A stretch of 64,000 nucleotides of DNA from Rusavskia elegans (Eukaryota; Ascomycota; Lecanoromycetes; Teloschistales; Teloschistaceae). Location of the stretch: contig SAUG01000114.1 of the NCBI GenBank assembly GCA_011316305.1, forward strand, positions 124,001-188,000, in the 5' to 3' direction. Shown one piece after another: positions 1 through 12,273 of the stretch (position 1 is the first letter of the stretch; every line of letters starts with the position of its first letter). The notes beneath the pieces were generated by a model. The model was not told where the DNA came from, ran no database searches, and saw only the letters and a list, made by a program, of their open reading frames with translations. The position numbers were made by a program, and so were the translations under genes.

Positions 1-268
1 GAGTGTCTATATTAACCCTGTCTCTAAAGATTCTTTCTAAGCTGGACTAACGGACTTAGGCAAATCTGAAGGCACTTCTCGCATCGGTTCTCACTAGGGT
101 TGGTAAGTAAATTTCTGACTGCCGCTATATGATCATGTCTGATGATGGCTATCGATCGTATAATAGCTTTGCATCTGAAGTATCAAAGCAACGTCGAGAA
201 AGGGAAGCTCCTATGCACTAGTAGAGACCTGATCCGTACAATGCGTCGGTTCGTTCACCTATAAGGGT
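1..268. other. 3' flank of the NLR gene, no gene seen
   Basis: Balanced-composition sequence downstream of the stop codon of the minus-strand NLR gene. No convincing reading frame, RNA gene or telomere-type repeat is visible. It probably includes the 3' untranslated region of that gene; that role is inferred from position only. Confidence 0.5.
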
Positions 269-3200
269 TCAGGAAAATGAACCACGGACTACTTGGTTTA
301 GATTGCGACCTTTCATGAAAATACCATCATAAAACCCATCGTTGAAGATAGGTTTATATGATAAATGTTGAACTCTACGAGGTGGATAGCTGTCGCGGGT
401 AGGAAGAGCCTCGGAGTGTCCCTGAGATCCAGGCCGGTCGGTAAGCATCTGTCGTGGACTACGAGCTTCCTGGCCCGTGGTATGCGAAGAGCCGGCATCA
501 TGGAGCAACGCCTCTGCAGATTCGAATATACTGGGGTATGCTGTGTCAAATTCGTGCTTGAAGCTCATGACAATTCTTGCATATTTCGCGGCACACTCGT
601 GCTCTTTTTTCTGCAAATGACTCCGTCCTAGGTCGATGGTCGTGATCAAAGTATCTTTGTGGTTATCACCAAGATGCTTCCTCTGTTCCGTTACGATATC
701 CTCTCTTGCACGAATTTGATCGTCTTCATTCTCCAGCATGGCTGCAAGCTGGTTCCTACATAGGAAAGCTTCACGGCGCGACTCTTGCGCGACGCTGGAC
801 ACTGGGCACGAGGTCTGAAACCTAGATTTGATTTCACATACACGGAGTATGAAATCACGTTTCGACCGTGCAGTATGGACTTCCTCGAGCTTCTCGTACG
901 CGGAAGCAATAGCCACAAGAATGTCAACTGCATCACTGGTTGAGATTTGGCATATCATCGGGCACAGCAGGACATGCACCTCCCGTCTTCGGATATCACT
1001 CTTGCAACGGGAAGACACACGTGCGCGGCACGACTCATCATGCCTCTTCGCAAGTGAGGTAATGTGAGAGTTTAGCACGTCCTCATAAATGGTGATAGCC
1101 CGCTTCACGTAGCCACATAGTTCGAGACTTCTCGCAAGGTTGAACTTAGCAGCAAGGATGTTCCGGTCACTCGCCGATGATTGTCGCTGTAAGATGTACC
1201 ATTGATGTATGTTTTCAAGTCTTAACTGCAACGCTTCGCTCTGCGATTCCAATTCTGTGAGGCTGATGGCCAGTTTTTCGGCAGCAATAAGTGCATCGTG
1301 GTTGTTCTTATCAAATTTCCTTTGCTGTTCGAGTACGGACCGGTATATCTGGCAAGCTTGTTGGTGTTTGTTATTTAGCGAAAAAGCGCGTGCCAACTCG
1401 CTTCTGGCGAGAAGAAAACCCTTGTCGTCCTGGCGACCTCGGACAAAGTATCCATAGTCTGTCACAAGTTTGCTCAAGGCTTCCATGGCTCGTTGATACT
1501 TTCCAATGTCGAGTAAACTAGAAGCATAGTCCCTGTAGGCTTCGAAAATCGCAGCACGGTGGTTTCCGTCCAAGGCAGGGTGCTGGCGCCATCTCTTCAG
1601 TACTTGGAGATGCCATTCGGCAGCTCTCTCGGTATGACCTAAACAATGAAGCTCGCGAGCTACACTCTTTAGGTACATTATTTCATCTTCCCATAAAGCG
1701 GCATCGCTGTTACCAAGTCCCATTTCACTTTGCACTACTTTCAGTGCCTCCAAGCAGCGCCGGTAAGCAGTCTCGTGATCGTCTACGTCGTGATAACATG
1801 TTCCCAGCAAATCCAAAGATACCGCATACTGAGAAACGTCCTTGTTCCGCCGGTGCTTCAGGTTCTCACAGACTGTGATTCGCAACTCTAATGCTCTGGC
1901 GTAGTATCCCGAGTCCATATAGATATCAGCCCACAATGTACTTAGCATGAGTGCGTCATTGTTGAATGGCCAGGAGATATTGGATATGTTCATATCAGAA
2001 TAGGTTTTAGTAAGAGAGTCCAGATGGAGCACAAGATGGATATCTTGATCTCTTTCGGAAGCTTCATTCGTTGCTTCGCGTTCTCCAATCGCTGCTAAGG
2101 TGACTGCTAGCTTATTTTGATATTGCTTCTGACTATTTTCGTTCCTTATATCCTGAATAACCCACTTTTGTACCAGAGAATGTACAAAGACATTGCAATA
2201 ACTTGCATTGCCGTCGAAACTGGCCAGAGACCATTCGGAAAGTAATATTAGAGCTGCCCGTACTCTAACCGATGGCCATTTTCGCGATCCTGCTGCGGGC
2301 GTAAGGATAGATAGCCAATGACCTTGCATGGCTTGGTGTGGTATTTGCTTTTCGTCGTCAAACAGAAAACTCCAGGCACACTTCAGGATCTGTTCCGATG
2401 CACTTCCTGGGCAGAGATGAGAAAAGAACCGGAGAAGTTCGAGGGCGTCAGTACTTTTCTTGGTTTTGCTTTGATCAACACCGGAGGTTCGGAAGGCTTC
2501 TCGGAAAGTCATTTGCAAGGCGCTGCCAAGAGCTTTGCCATATCCAGTGGAATCGCCGGCTTTTCCCGTATCACTGAAAACGTTCTCCTCCCAGCCATGG
2601 AGATATTCCGTGAAAGCGAAGCCTTTCGACCTCTGTAAGAAGGTGCCCGCAATATCGATAGCTAACGGCATGTTGCTCATCTTGTTGACTAGCTCTTGAA
2701 CAGCCAGTCTCTCTTTCCCTGGAAGATCTTCGAATTTCCCCCTTTGCGCCAGGCGTACTATGAAGTCGCAGCTCTGTTCGCTGGTGAAACCTTTGATTTC
2801 GAGCTTGAGATTAGCAAGAGTGATACTCTGGGGTGAAGTTACGAGTACACAGCCGAGACTAGTCTCAGGGATATAACGCAAAAGGCTCGAATTCACGTCC
2901 CAAGAGTCAAGATGGACGTCGTCCAAGACGAGAAGCCATGGTCTACTCTGTTCTTTGAGCCATGCGACGAATGGTTTGATGACATCGTCGGCTCCTATGC
3001 CGACTTCTCTCGCAAGAGACTGATACTCTTGTACGATGGTCTGTTCCGAGCTTGCGTCGATCCAAATCCGGTGACGGAACCTTTAGCATTAGGTAAGTAT
3101 AAATTGCTCTGAGAGTACGCGAACGATATTACATACCATTTTGCACGCTGTTTGAAAAATCTGTGAGCAAGCTGGCTCTTCCCACTACCCGCTATGCCAT

Positions 3201-4395
3201 GGAGCAATAGTATAGCAGTTTTTTGAGGCGTTGGCTCGTCTATTGGAAAGTCCATTCGGTCTCTCAGACGATGGATAAAATGTCTCATGATCTCCTTCAT
3301 CAGATCTGGGCGGTCCACAAAGTTGGCGTGGAGCGTGCGTCCGTAGGGCTCCCTCAGCAAAGGCGTCTGTTTGGGCCCTGTCAGGCCTTAGATGGCACTT
3401 CATGAATATGTGCGCTTACCAACCTGAAGAAGGAAGCACCACAAGCGCTTGTTTTTCCATAGCAGTTGCTCTGCGGTTTTTGATGATCTCTTTCATTTCG
3501 CGGCAGACGGTCCTGAATGTGTCATTGTTAACATTTTTGAATTTGCACATCTGGCTGTGATTCGCTGTCACGGGTACTATGGTCTCCCCTAAGCCTCCGA
3601 GGTTGAGAATTGCCGAATTAGGTGTCACGATCTGTTACTCCGATAAGGGAAACTCGTATCAATTTCTTGATGGGATACATACCAATCCTTTCTTAGGTCC
3701 CATCGACTCCAGCTCATAAAGCGAAACAATCTTCATGCTGGCTGTTTGATGTCGGAACAATGATGAGATTGTGAATAGGATCTCATTATCCGTTCTCAGG
3801 TTTGCCAAGAGTGTGCTGCTCTTTTTGTGGGTGAAGGTAGACAAAAGGCCGTCTATAGCTGTAGGTATAGCCGCAGCATCACTACCTTGGTGTGGTGTTC
3901 CAAAGAAGAAGATACCAGCCGTGTTCTTAGCAATGGATTTGTGGGTCGGGTCATTGTTCGCCTCAGCGAGAATCAGCGACTGCAGTGCACAAATTAGTGC
4001 TACCGTGAGTCGATGCAATAAGGGAAGGGTCGTCGGTCAACCTGTTTCAATATGATGCCTCCAAGTGAATGCGCAACGAAGATTATTGGACCGTGTTCCT
4101 GTGGATATGAGCACAATTCTAGTAATCGATGAAGCGGGTGGACGACCTTCTGCCCTTCTCTTTCGTTCAACAGACTTTCTATCAAGTGAGAGGCGATGTC
4201 GTTGATGCGTGCCTGCGAGGAAGTTATGCTGAGCCCGGTGTCGTACCCGTATGTCAAGATTCGTGCACCCTGAACACATTCAGGCAGAAAGTCTCTGAGC
4301 CAACACTTCTTTGACTCCTCGTGAGTCCACGAGTCCAACCGGTTTCCGTTTAAGCCATGGATCGCAACAATGCTATAGTGGCTTCGTATTAGCAT
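269..4395 (-). CDS. NOD-like receptor: SesB-type hydrolase + NB-ARC + TPR
   Basis: Five exons: 4395-4042, 3979-3683, 3631-3424, 3377-3137 and 3080-269; introns of 62, 51, 46 and 56 bp. The exons sum to 3912 nt (1303 codons plus stop) with matching phases. Residues about 1-250 form a SesB-like alpha/beta hydrolase: nucleophile motif AHSLGG (Ser110), FFFGTPHQGSD near 142-152, and a family-typical late histidine in ANHSQMCKF (His242). Residues about 300-620 are an NB-ARC NTPase: Walker A GIAGSGKS (347-354), WIDASS (372-378 region), Walker B LLVLDD (416-421), and NMPLAI (about 503-508) like the plant GLPLA motif. The remainder is helical and TPR-like. Proteins of this architecture are known in fungi as NLR candidates for non-self recognition and programmed cell death; that role is inferred here. 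The start at 4395 is uncertain: an upstream ATG near 4482 with an extra intron is possible. The gene lacks RIP damage although it borders RIP-damaged DNA. Confidence 0.9.
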
Positions 4396-4860
4396 AGATA
4401 AACTTCACGAGTTGACAAGTAAGAACAGAGATCCGTACTCGACATCCGTCTTTTCACTTGAAGGCCGTATGCCTCAGGCATGGTATCGCAAGCTATTAGT
4501 GCCGTCGAACGCAGAAGCGGTTAGCAGAGCCTAGTAGGCGTCCTACGGTATTCGTATATACTTGGACAGCGAGAGTGTATAACGAGGTTCTACTGTGGGA
4601 CTCACTCCACGCATGGATCGAGGGGTAAAAGTTGCTTCTGGATACTTGCCGCTTCCAGGTGCAACATAGCCCCTTCGGGCGACCCTGCATAACCTAGCCG
4701 AATGCCAAGGGTTTCATTATACGGTATCTTAACGATGACAAACTTTGTAACCCTGTAATAACGGTGACAGCAGTGACGAACCGTGTAAACGGTTACAGGA
4801 TTATAACGTAACGCGATGATCACAGTAAAATTATAGTTACCATAACTATACAGTATCAGA
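4396..4860. promoter_or_regulatory. 5' flank and presumed promoter of the NLR gene
   Basis: Balanced-composition DNA upstream of the minus-strand NLR start that turns AT-rich at about 4840. It may contain a short extra 5' exon: an ATG near 4482 is followed by a CTAAT branch-like sequence and an AG close to 4380. I see no recognisable operator or other named regulatory site. Confidence 0.35.
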
Positions 4861-5787
4861 TTTACGATATAATTTAGTTTATTATCGTATCAAAGCTAGT
4901 ATCGTATATTTACGAAATTAAAAGCTAATACTATTAGAATTATAATTCGTACACTTTATAGTATTACTAAAACATTCTATAGAAATCAATTATAAAATCC
5001 CACGTTTATTAAATAGAATTTGATCAACCGGAATATTGAATTATTATTTCGTTATTTTTTTTATCTCGTATATTTTATATAAAAATCTGTTTTTTATATA
5101 TTTCAATAATTATAATTGGCTATATCGGATAGTCTAATACTATAGAATCCAGTTACCGAATTTAAACCGATGGAAAATATTGATTCGAAAAAAGTAAAAG
5201 AAAAATAGGACTAGCTTTATTTTAAAATATTTCCAGCAGTTTTATATAGTAAAATATTTTCCACGATCGAAGTAAACGAAATTTAGAAAGTATTTTATAT
5301 CTAATTCTAGCCGCGTATATTAGATATTTCTATATTTAATAGTATAGATATATAGTTAAAAGATATGAAAATTTTAATTCTAAACTTTAAATATTAGATA
5401 TATAATGTAAAATTATACGAAAAAATTAAAGATTTAAAATTTCGATAATATTATTTACGAAATAGAATGGATTTTTTAAATTATAATTACTTAATTACTT
5501 AATTGATTAATTCGGATACGCTATATTTTATATAGTAAAATTTAATTAAAAAATATTTTAATAATTTCTATAGAATGTTTTAATAATATTATAAAATGAA
5601 AAGATTATAATTCTATTATTAATATCGTTAAAATTTTATTAAATCTATATTCGGATATTCTATAACGTTAATAACGTTAATATCGTAATAATTTTAAATC
5701 CAAATAGGAACGATTTCGACGAATTTTATCTAGAAAAATAGACGGCGTTAAATTAGATAGTAATAATAATAGTAATAGTAATAGTAA

Positions 5788-5856
<69 letters not shown>

Positions 5857-6030
5857 ACTATAGACGTGCAGATACTAAAAGAAACGATTTAGATAATAGT
5901 ATTAGAAACCGCGCTAATACGACGTTAATCGAAAAAATACCGTCGATTCTATTACGATAATAAATTTTTAAACTATAATCTTTTTGTTACAGTAATTTCT
6001 ATATTTAGGCGTTATAAAAATACTTTGTAT
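4861..6030. other. AT-rich, RIP-like island inside the gene region
   Basis: TpA-rich, stop-dense sequence of about 1.2 kb with the same composition as the large block beyond 8.9 kb. I could not match it to any repeat family resolved elsewhere in the window. It contains a trinucleotide microsatellite (listed separately). Probably an old, mutated repeat insertion separating the NLR gene from its neighbours. Confidence 0.55.
5757..5856. repeat. (TAG)n trinucleotide microsatellite
   Basis: About 100 bp of imperfect TAA/TAG units that become a pure TAG run over the second half. The pure part implies replication slippage after the surrounding sequence was mutated. Confidence 0.95.
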
Positions 6031-6382
6031 AACATCGTTTATTTTATAACACCGTGTAGACACCGTGTGTACATCGTAAAATGATTACTAAGGCATGCAG
6101 CTAGGAATTCACCGTTTAGCCGATGACCAGCGCAGCCAATGATGGAGCCAATTACGGGGCCACTGCCGCACATCTTCGGAGAAATACTGGTGCAAGAGGA
6201 CATGTGACTCGTAATCGTGACTAAAAACCACGCCCAGCGGGCAAAGAATTCTCTTCCATTTGCACTTTTTTCTACCTCGAATCCCAGAGCATATCTTCCG
6301 GAGTCAACCACACATCACCACACGCCTTTCGTCCACACCAATCATATCTGCTCTTGCCGACCGCAGAGTTACGCACGGCGCA

Positions 6383-6637
6383 ATGTCAGGGCGTAGGAAT
6401 TCTTTCGATGCCAAGTATGGTTCTTCTTCAAGGGGTCGATCACGTTCAAGGGAGCGGGCTAGGGCACGAGAAAGATCACCCGATGGCCTAGGTACCCCTG
6501 GTGTTTCGGTGGCTGTTACTGTCGTTGCGGTAAGCATTTGATCAAACTTGTTTCGGGTGAATGCTCAAAATCTCTGCCAGTGGGTCATAGGTGGAGTCGC
6601 TGCATTGGGTGTCAAAGTTACCCAGAAATTCAAATGA
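6383..6637 (+). CDS. small RS-rich protein with C-terminal hydrophobic segment
   Basis: Two-exon model: exon 1 6383-6529 (49 codons), intron 6530-6580 (51 bp, GTAAGC donor, CCAG acceptor), exon 2 6581-6637; total 67 residues. The N-terminal 40 residues are Ser/Arg-rich with repeated RSR/RER/RAR motifs. The splice then joins VSVAVTVVA to WVIGGVAALG, giving one roughly 20-residue hydrophobic stretch followed by a short basic tail (VKVTQKFK). This looks like a single-pass or tail-anchored membrane peptide with a basic, possibly phosphorylated head. I do not recognise the family. The splice is supported because it converts a frame that stops after 3 codons into a continuous membrane segment. An in-frame ATG at 6260 would give a longer N-terminus. 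No RIP damage is evident. Confidence 0.5.
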
Positions 6638-7241
6638 TCGCACCATTGTGGGGACGGAGGTCACCTAGTCCCTCAGTGTACGGCCACACCAGGCATAATC
6701 GCTGCCGCGACGATCTCGCTGATTAGATGAGATAGGCTTGTAGTTCAGGATATCGGCGTACGTCGCAGTTTGGGTATCCGTATTTTCACTCTTTGGGTTT
6801 TCTCTTGGGAGCGCATCGGACCGGCGGGACTCGCATTACGCCAGCATGTCATGGGTCAGCACTTAAGCTAACGTTGGGGAGCCAACTCTATGTACCACAG
6901 ATACTATGGCAAATATCTTATCACTACATTGTCTACGTTTCGCTGTCATCTTTCCGTACTCTCATTCATCCGTGTATGTATGGCGAGACTAAATGTGAGC
7001 CGTTGTTTACCTTCCCTCACAATTCTCCTGAGTAATGGGCTATGTATGGCTTACGAAGTCTTGGCCGCATTGACGGCAGCTTCTGAGCATTTCCTAGACT
7101 CTTCAATCAGAAAATCCCGTACGAGTTTCAAGCTTGACGCATGAGGAAACATTGTTCAAATCTATATAATCGAGCGACCCAGACCAGCTTACTCTGTTGT
7201 TGAAGGTTCAAATTAGGGGACGGAAACAACAGCGGTGAAAA
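6638..7241. other. intergenic, no gene supported
   Basis: Balanced-composition DNA with short overlapping frames only (for example 6793-7035 and 6890-7144 in different frames). None shows splice continuity or recognisable protein motifs, so I call no gene here. Confidence 0.45.
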
Positions 7242-7906
7242 ATGTCAAGGTCTCTTCAGCTGACCTGCTCATCCAGCCTTCATAAGTCTATAAAAAGCGG
7301 CAGCACCCTCCATGTCTTCAGAACCAGTAACTCCAAAGCGATCGACGACTTCGAGACCCAAGTTGACCTATTCTGGTGGTACGCAAAGCAAAACATGTAC
7401 CAAAGTATAGTTAGCGGCAATCGTCTCCTGTGAGTATGAGTCCTAGTCCCTACTGACCACGCTGACCAGTATTAGTTTGCCCTACGAGTGCTGGAGTCAT
7501 ATTCCACCTAGATCACCAGTAGGCAGGCTTGATGCTATTCATGGCACCATGAATCACCTCTTGCTGCATTCCGACAACAAGCCGAGGGGCCAGCCATATT
7601 TGTAACGAGTCTTGCGTTGGCACACTATCCGGCATATGTTATCGGTTCATCGAAGTGCGGTTCATCGAAGTGCAGTTCATCGAAGCCCAGAAACAGGAAA
7701 TGGAAGGCTTCCGCGTCGACCTTCGGGCTGCTTACAACGCCTACTACAGCGCTGTAGATGCTCTGTACGCTGACCATCCACCACTGTTCAACCTCACACT
7801 CAGATACGGGGCCCTGGAACTAAGATTCACCTGCGGTAGCCCACTAAATCTGAATGTCGTGCAAGGAATCATAGACTTGATGTATTTGGCTCAGACCATT
7901 GGCTAG
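7242..7906 (+). CDS. unrecognised two-exon hypothetical protein
   Basis: Possible model: exon 1 7242-7429, intron 7430-7593 (GTGAGT donor, CCAG acceptor), exon 2 7594-7906 ending in TAG; 501 nt, 166 residues, phases consistent. A shorter intron ending at 7469 (after a CTGAC branch-like site) also keeps a frame open, but only to a TAA at about 7603. Exon 2 encodes a triplicated RFIEV/QFIEA-type pentapeptide from three 15-bp direct repeats at about 7644-7686. A Tyr-rich helix-like segment (AAYNAYYSAVDALYADH) and a leucine-rich C-terminus follow. I recognise no family or catalytic motif. It could be a decayed fragment of a larger gene. It lies between the small RS-rich gene and the SesB relic. 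Confidence 0.35.
7644..7686 (+). repeat. three tandem 15-bp repeats, in frame
   Basis: Three near-identical 15-mers of the form GGTTCATCGAAGTGC lie head to tail; the third diverges at its end. The unit length is a multiple of three, so the duplication adds five residues per copy (FIEVR/FIEVQ/FIEAQ) to the unrecognised protein without shifting its frame. Confidence 0.85.
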
Positions 7907-8092
7907 GCTGTCTATTACCAAGCTATGTTCTGGCGATCGTCATAGGCTATGATCGTTGTGACCTTTAGATTGAACCAGGGGTTACGCGGGAGGCAGAATC
8001 TGGTCGGTTTATGAAGAAGGGCGTAGCTCATGATTGAGTGCTGTTGAAGCAATCGTTGTGCAGCGCCAACAGAATGATATGTCTGGTGTCAT

Positions 8093-8600
8093 TCACAAAT
8101 ACTTTTGGGTCTCCGATCTGATATGCTCCGCGAGAACATCTGGAATTGTATCGCTTCGTTCTCGCTCGCGCACGAGTTTGGCGACCAAGCTCTCGGCATG
8201 GTTGGACAGTCGGCTACTTGAGATTGGCCCCAACCCCATATGTAAATAACATCTGCATCATAACCAAAGCTCAGGATACGGGAGTCCGAATGTCTTGTCC
8301 CACAAGCTTGCTTGGCCAATGTACTCCAGTGTCTTTATCAAGCCAGGTATTGTATATGTTGCCAGTCAGTCCATGAACGAACACTATATCGACACACGCT
8401 TGGTTGCCATAGTCGTAAAGAATTTTGATGCCATAGCTCTTGCCTCCTTCGACCAGTGCTGGAGAAGCTTTTAGGTTCAGAGCGGTCAGTGCCGGACCGT
8501 CGATCGTCGGTGGTAGTGGACCTTCGCAGGAGGCTTCAGGTACTAACGGAGAACCTTTTGGTTGATGGGATGGTTGCCTTGGTGACATCAGCTTCGCCAT
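8093..8600 (-). pseudogene. relic of a SesB-type NLR N-terminal hydrolase domain
   Basis: Reads as the start of a SesB-type alpha/beta hydrolase in three successive frames. The first frame (from 8600) contains VDIVFVHGLTGNIYNTW, the oxyanion-side strand typical of these proteins, up to about 8282. A one-base shift leads to SRILSFGYDADV, and a second shift near 8232 leads to SNHAESLVAKLVRERERSD, all in the expected family order. The nucleophile motif (GHSLGG), NB-ARC and repeats are missing; the frame stops at about 8093. The two shifts could be introns or assembly errors, but no convincing splice pairs are seen. It shows that this locus once held a second NLR-type gene, different in sequence from the intact one at 269-4395. 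Composition is normal, so decay was by indels and truncation and not by RIP. Confidence 0.75.
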
Positions 8601-8951
8601 ATTTTCGAGGACTCATAGCGTCGTTAGATCAGGACGGTCTCGTTTAGGAAGAAGATGATAGCGTGAGGAGATAAGCGAGAAAGGCCGTGGGACAGAAGGA
8701 CAGACAAAGTGGGTATGTGAGCCCAGGAGCCAGTCCTGGAGTCGTCGCAAAGGGATGAACCTGCATCCTAAGCCGGGAAGGATCGTCTGGCAAAAAGGGT
8801 GTTAAACGCAGCGTCCGAACCAGCCGAAAAAAGCCTCCCTTTCGCCGTCCACTCACTAAAATTTATAAATATACTCGATTTCCGTCTATTTATCGCGTAT
8901 AATTAAGGAAACTAACAATTTGATTGAAAAATTATATATATAAAATACGTC

Positions 8952-9400
8952 GGCCTGGATAACGCAGTAGTAACGCTGCGTGACCTGGAGGCCTAACGGA
9001 TCCAGCGCTCTTCGGAGTTAACGGAGTTAATCCGGCGGGTCGGAGGTTCGAATCCCTCGAAGGCTAATCTAATATTTAATTTTTTTCTATCGACTAAATC
9101 GATTTTTCTATAGAGTTTATATAGATATTAAATAGAAAAATTATGAAATAAATTATTTTATATTTATATAAATCGATCGAATTAGAATTAAATTTAAAAA
9201 AAAATAAATAGATTATAGTTTCCTTTTAGATTTTAGTCCAAATCTAGCTTTTTCGAGAATTTTAAATTAAATTTTCGGTAAAATATTTTAATTTTTAATA
9301 ATTACGTAATTTGATAGGTTTAGCGCCTTTAATATTAAATCGTAAAAAATAAAAATTGATATCCGAATAATTAAATCGTATATATAAATATATATATCGA
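8952..9400 (+). mobile_element. SINE copy A (tRNA-derived), junction with AT-rich block
   Basis: Begins GGCCTGG, with GGTTCGAATCC (B box) at about 9046-9056, and ends with the family's ATCCGAATAATTAAATCG tail before an AT run. The first 115 bp align with the heads of SINE copies at 35446-35856 and 57065-57471. The A-box region is mutated here. No clear TSD was found. It sits at the transition from gene island to transposon block, next to copia-0. Confidence 0.8.
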
Positions 9401-9409
9401 TAAAATAAA

Positions 9410-12273
9410 TATATTATTAGAAAAAATACTATAATTAAATTTTAGAAATCAAAATCGATAGTAGCGAAAAATTAGGCGAGATAGTAATACTAGACCGAAA
9501 ACAATTATTTAAAATTATAAAATATCTTTTAAATTTTATACATTGTATTAGAATCGTAAAAACTAGTAGAAAATTATATATAGATAATTTTGTCAATATA
9601 ATTTTAGAAAAAAGCGGTTTTAATATCAATAGCTTTATATAATATTAATTTAATAATAAAAGCGAAGGTTTTATTAAAGTCGATTAGTCGATACCGATTT
9701 TCTATTTAAAACTACGAATAATCTAACGTACTTGAAATCGCGTAATATTATTATCGGTATTCCTTTTATTTTAATATATCTATTTACTTTCTAGAAAATA
9801 TTTTATAGAAATTAGTAATATTTAAATAAATAGTATTTAAATATAGTTCCATTCTAATAATATTAGTTTTTTTTTCTCTAGCTTTACTTTATTCGTCGGT
9901 ATAGAGTAATTCTATAGCTTTTTTATATAATTAAAATTCGGAAAAATCTAATATAATACTTTATTTTATAATAATAAAAATTAAATAGATATTTATAATT
10001 AGATTTAATAAAGAAATATTATTATATAGTATTCGAAACCCAGAGTAATTATATAAAACTTTGACGACAAATTAGTAATTTTAATATAATCGGTTTATAG
10101 ACGAGATACTATAATCCAAAAATAGAATATTTATTTATCGGAATCTAAAACGAAATTATTAACTTCGATAGTATAAAAACCAGTAGATAAATTAAACCGA
10201 CGATAGAATTTAACTGCGGATATAAAATTAGTAGAATACCGGAATTTAATAAAAGAAAACTATTAATTTAAATATTAAAAGAAGATTACTAGATTATAAC
10301 TACAATCTTTTAAAATTAGATTTTTTATTAGTACGCTACCGTTTCCGCGAGAACTACTATTAAAATCAATTTTCTAATTTTTCTAACACCTATAGATCTA
10401 ATAAATCTAGATTATAATTTTTTTTAATACTATAGAAGAAACGCGGACGATTTTATTCTAAAACATTTTTAGTTTATAAATAGTATCGCTAAAGTAACCG
10501 ACTAAAGTATATTTATAGATTAGATTATAGAATTTTCGAATTTTTTTACTATATATTAGATATACTACGGAATTAAAAACGTAGAATTAGTTTAAATCTA
10601 AAAGTTTACCATTTTTCTATAGAAATACGCCAAGTCTACTACTAGATAACCGGAAATAAAAAAAAATAGTAACTTTAATAAATAGCGGCTGATAAAGCTG
10701 CTATTAACTAATATGGAATAGATTTTATATATTAGTATTAATCTAAAATATTCGAAAATATTATTCTATTATAGACTATTAGATATAGTTAATTTCTATT
10801 TGATATTTTTATTAGTAGATTTAATATAGCTTCTAAATTTATTATTACTACGAAAAGATTTAATAATAAAAACGCTTTTTCTATTATTGACGTAAAAGTA
10901 GTTCTAGTATATTAGAATTTTAGGAATGTCTTTAATTTTGATTATATAGATATTAAATTTCTAGAAACAATTATTTAGAAAAATAAAGATATATTAGCTT
11001 CTAGTATATAATATTAGAATATTATCTTCTCGAATAAAATCAATACGATTAATATAAATAAAGTTTATAAAACTACTATCGAAGCGGATATAACTTCTAT
11101 AAAGTCGTTTATACTATTTATCTAGAATATAAATCTTATAGAAATTGAATTTAAATTGAAAGACTTTAAATAGTTCGATTTCTATAGATATTATTATTAT
11201 TTAATATAAATTTAAAATTCGTAGATATCTAAGCCGAATATACTAGATATTTTCCACCTCTATCGATATTTTAACGAGGGCTTTTAAAACTATATCGGGT
11301 ATAAATAAAATAAAAGACGAAGATAGAAAAAAAATAGAAAAAGATTTTATATAGCCGTTCTATATAATGTTAATATATAGTAGAAATTGACCTTAATATA
11401 TATAGATAGTTTACGTTAAATCCGGAATACTAAAACTATAGTTTTTTATAATTACTTTAACTATCTTTCAAGTTTATAATATTAATAGAACGTTAGCGCC
11501 GGACCCGAAAGTATAAAAGACGTTATAGAATTCTAACTTACTAGAAATAAAATAGTTAAATATAATAGTATTTTTAGCGATCGGTTGAATACTAATAGTA
11601 CTACCGATATCGGTTATAGACTCGCTTTAGACGGATTTTATACTAGATTCGATAAAAAGATATAATTAAAATTTAGTATAATAGTTATAAATTTAGTTGA
11701 ATATTCTACGATTAATAAAATCTAGTTTATTTAATAAAGCCGATAAAACTATAGAAACGAAAGGTATAAAGCTAAAATTAGCAAAAGCCGATACTATTAT
11801 AATAAAATTTAGTAATTTGTCGGAAACGATAGATTTATCTTTAAATTTATTATCTTTCGATTTGTTAACTCTATTATTTTTACTATTCTTTGTTTAATTG
11901 CATTTATCTTTATTATTATTACCGTTATCTTTTTAGCGTTTACTATCGCCGTTTTTCTATTTCTTTACTTTTAAACCCTTTTTTAATTTAGAATATTAGC
12001 TATAGTAGATATCTTTTATATAGCCGTTTGGATTATAGTAGGAAGAAAAGTTAATTTTAATATTTTACCTATTTAGATTATTTTTAAATAGAAAACCGTT
12101 AGTTCTAACAATAGTAGACACGGTATTACTATATTAGCGATACTTTTTAATAACGATAATACTAATAATTTTATTTAAAATAGCTATCTTCTATTTACGT
12201 TTATCTTTATTACTAACGATAACGTTATTTTAGCTAAACAAGATCTAGAAATAGAGTAAAAACGGTATTAAAG
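9410..12273 (-). mobile_element. copia-0: truncated Ty1/copia fragment
   Basis: RIP-degraded sequence colinear with the reverse-transcriptase to gag part of copia-1 and copia-2 on the minus strand. The reverse-transcriptase side is at about 9470-9750 and the gag-like region at about 11500-12273. RNase H and both LTRs are absent from this piece. It ends exactly at 12273, where the 3' LTR of copia-3 begins after a TAAAG pentamer, so copia-3 inserted into it. The rest of copia-0 on the far side was not found. Confidence 0.75.

Noticed and set aside
1..130. Possible telomere-proximal sequence (CTAGGG-like at about 105)
   Set aside because: A single short match, not a tandem TTAGGG run.
365..2638. 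Plus-strand frames at 365-631, 828-1067, 1209-1521 and 2318-2638
   Set aside because: Shadows of the minus-strand NLR exon 5; no splice sites or motifs of their own.
6039..6537. Minus-strand frames opposite the RS-rich gene
   Set aside because: Overlap the better supported plus-strand model; the frame at 6304-6537 only mirrors the RS-rich coding strand.
11697..11897. 66-codon plus-strand open frame
   Set aside because: Antisense of the gag part of copia-0; the Leu/Phe-rich product reflects TTA/TTT composition.
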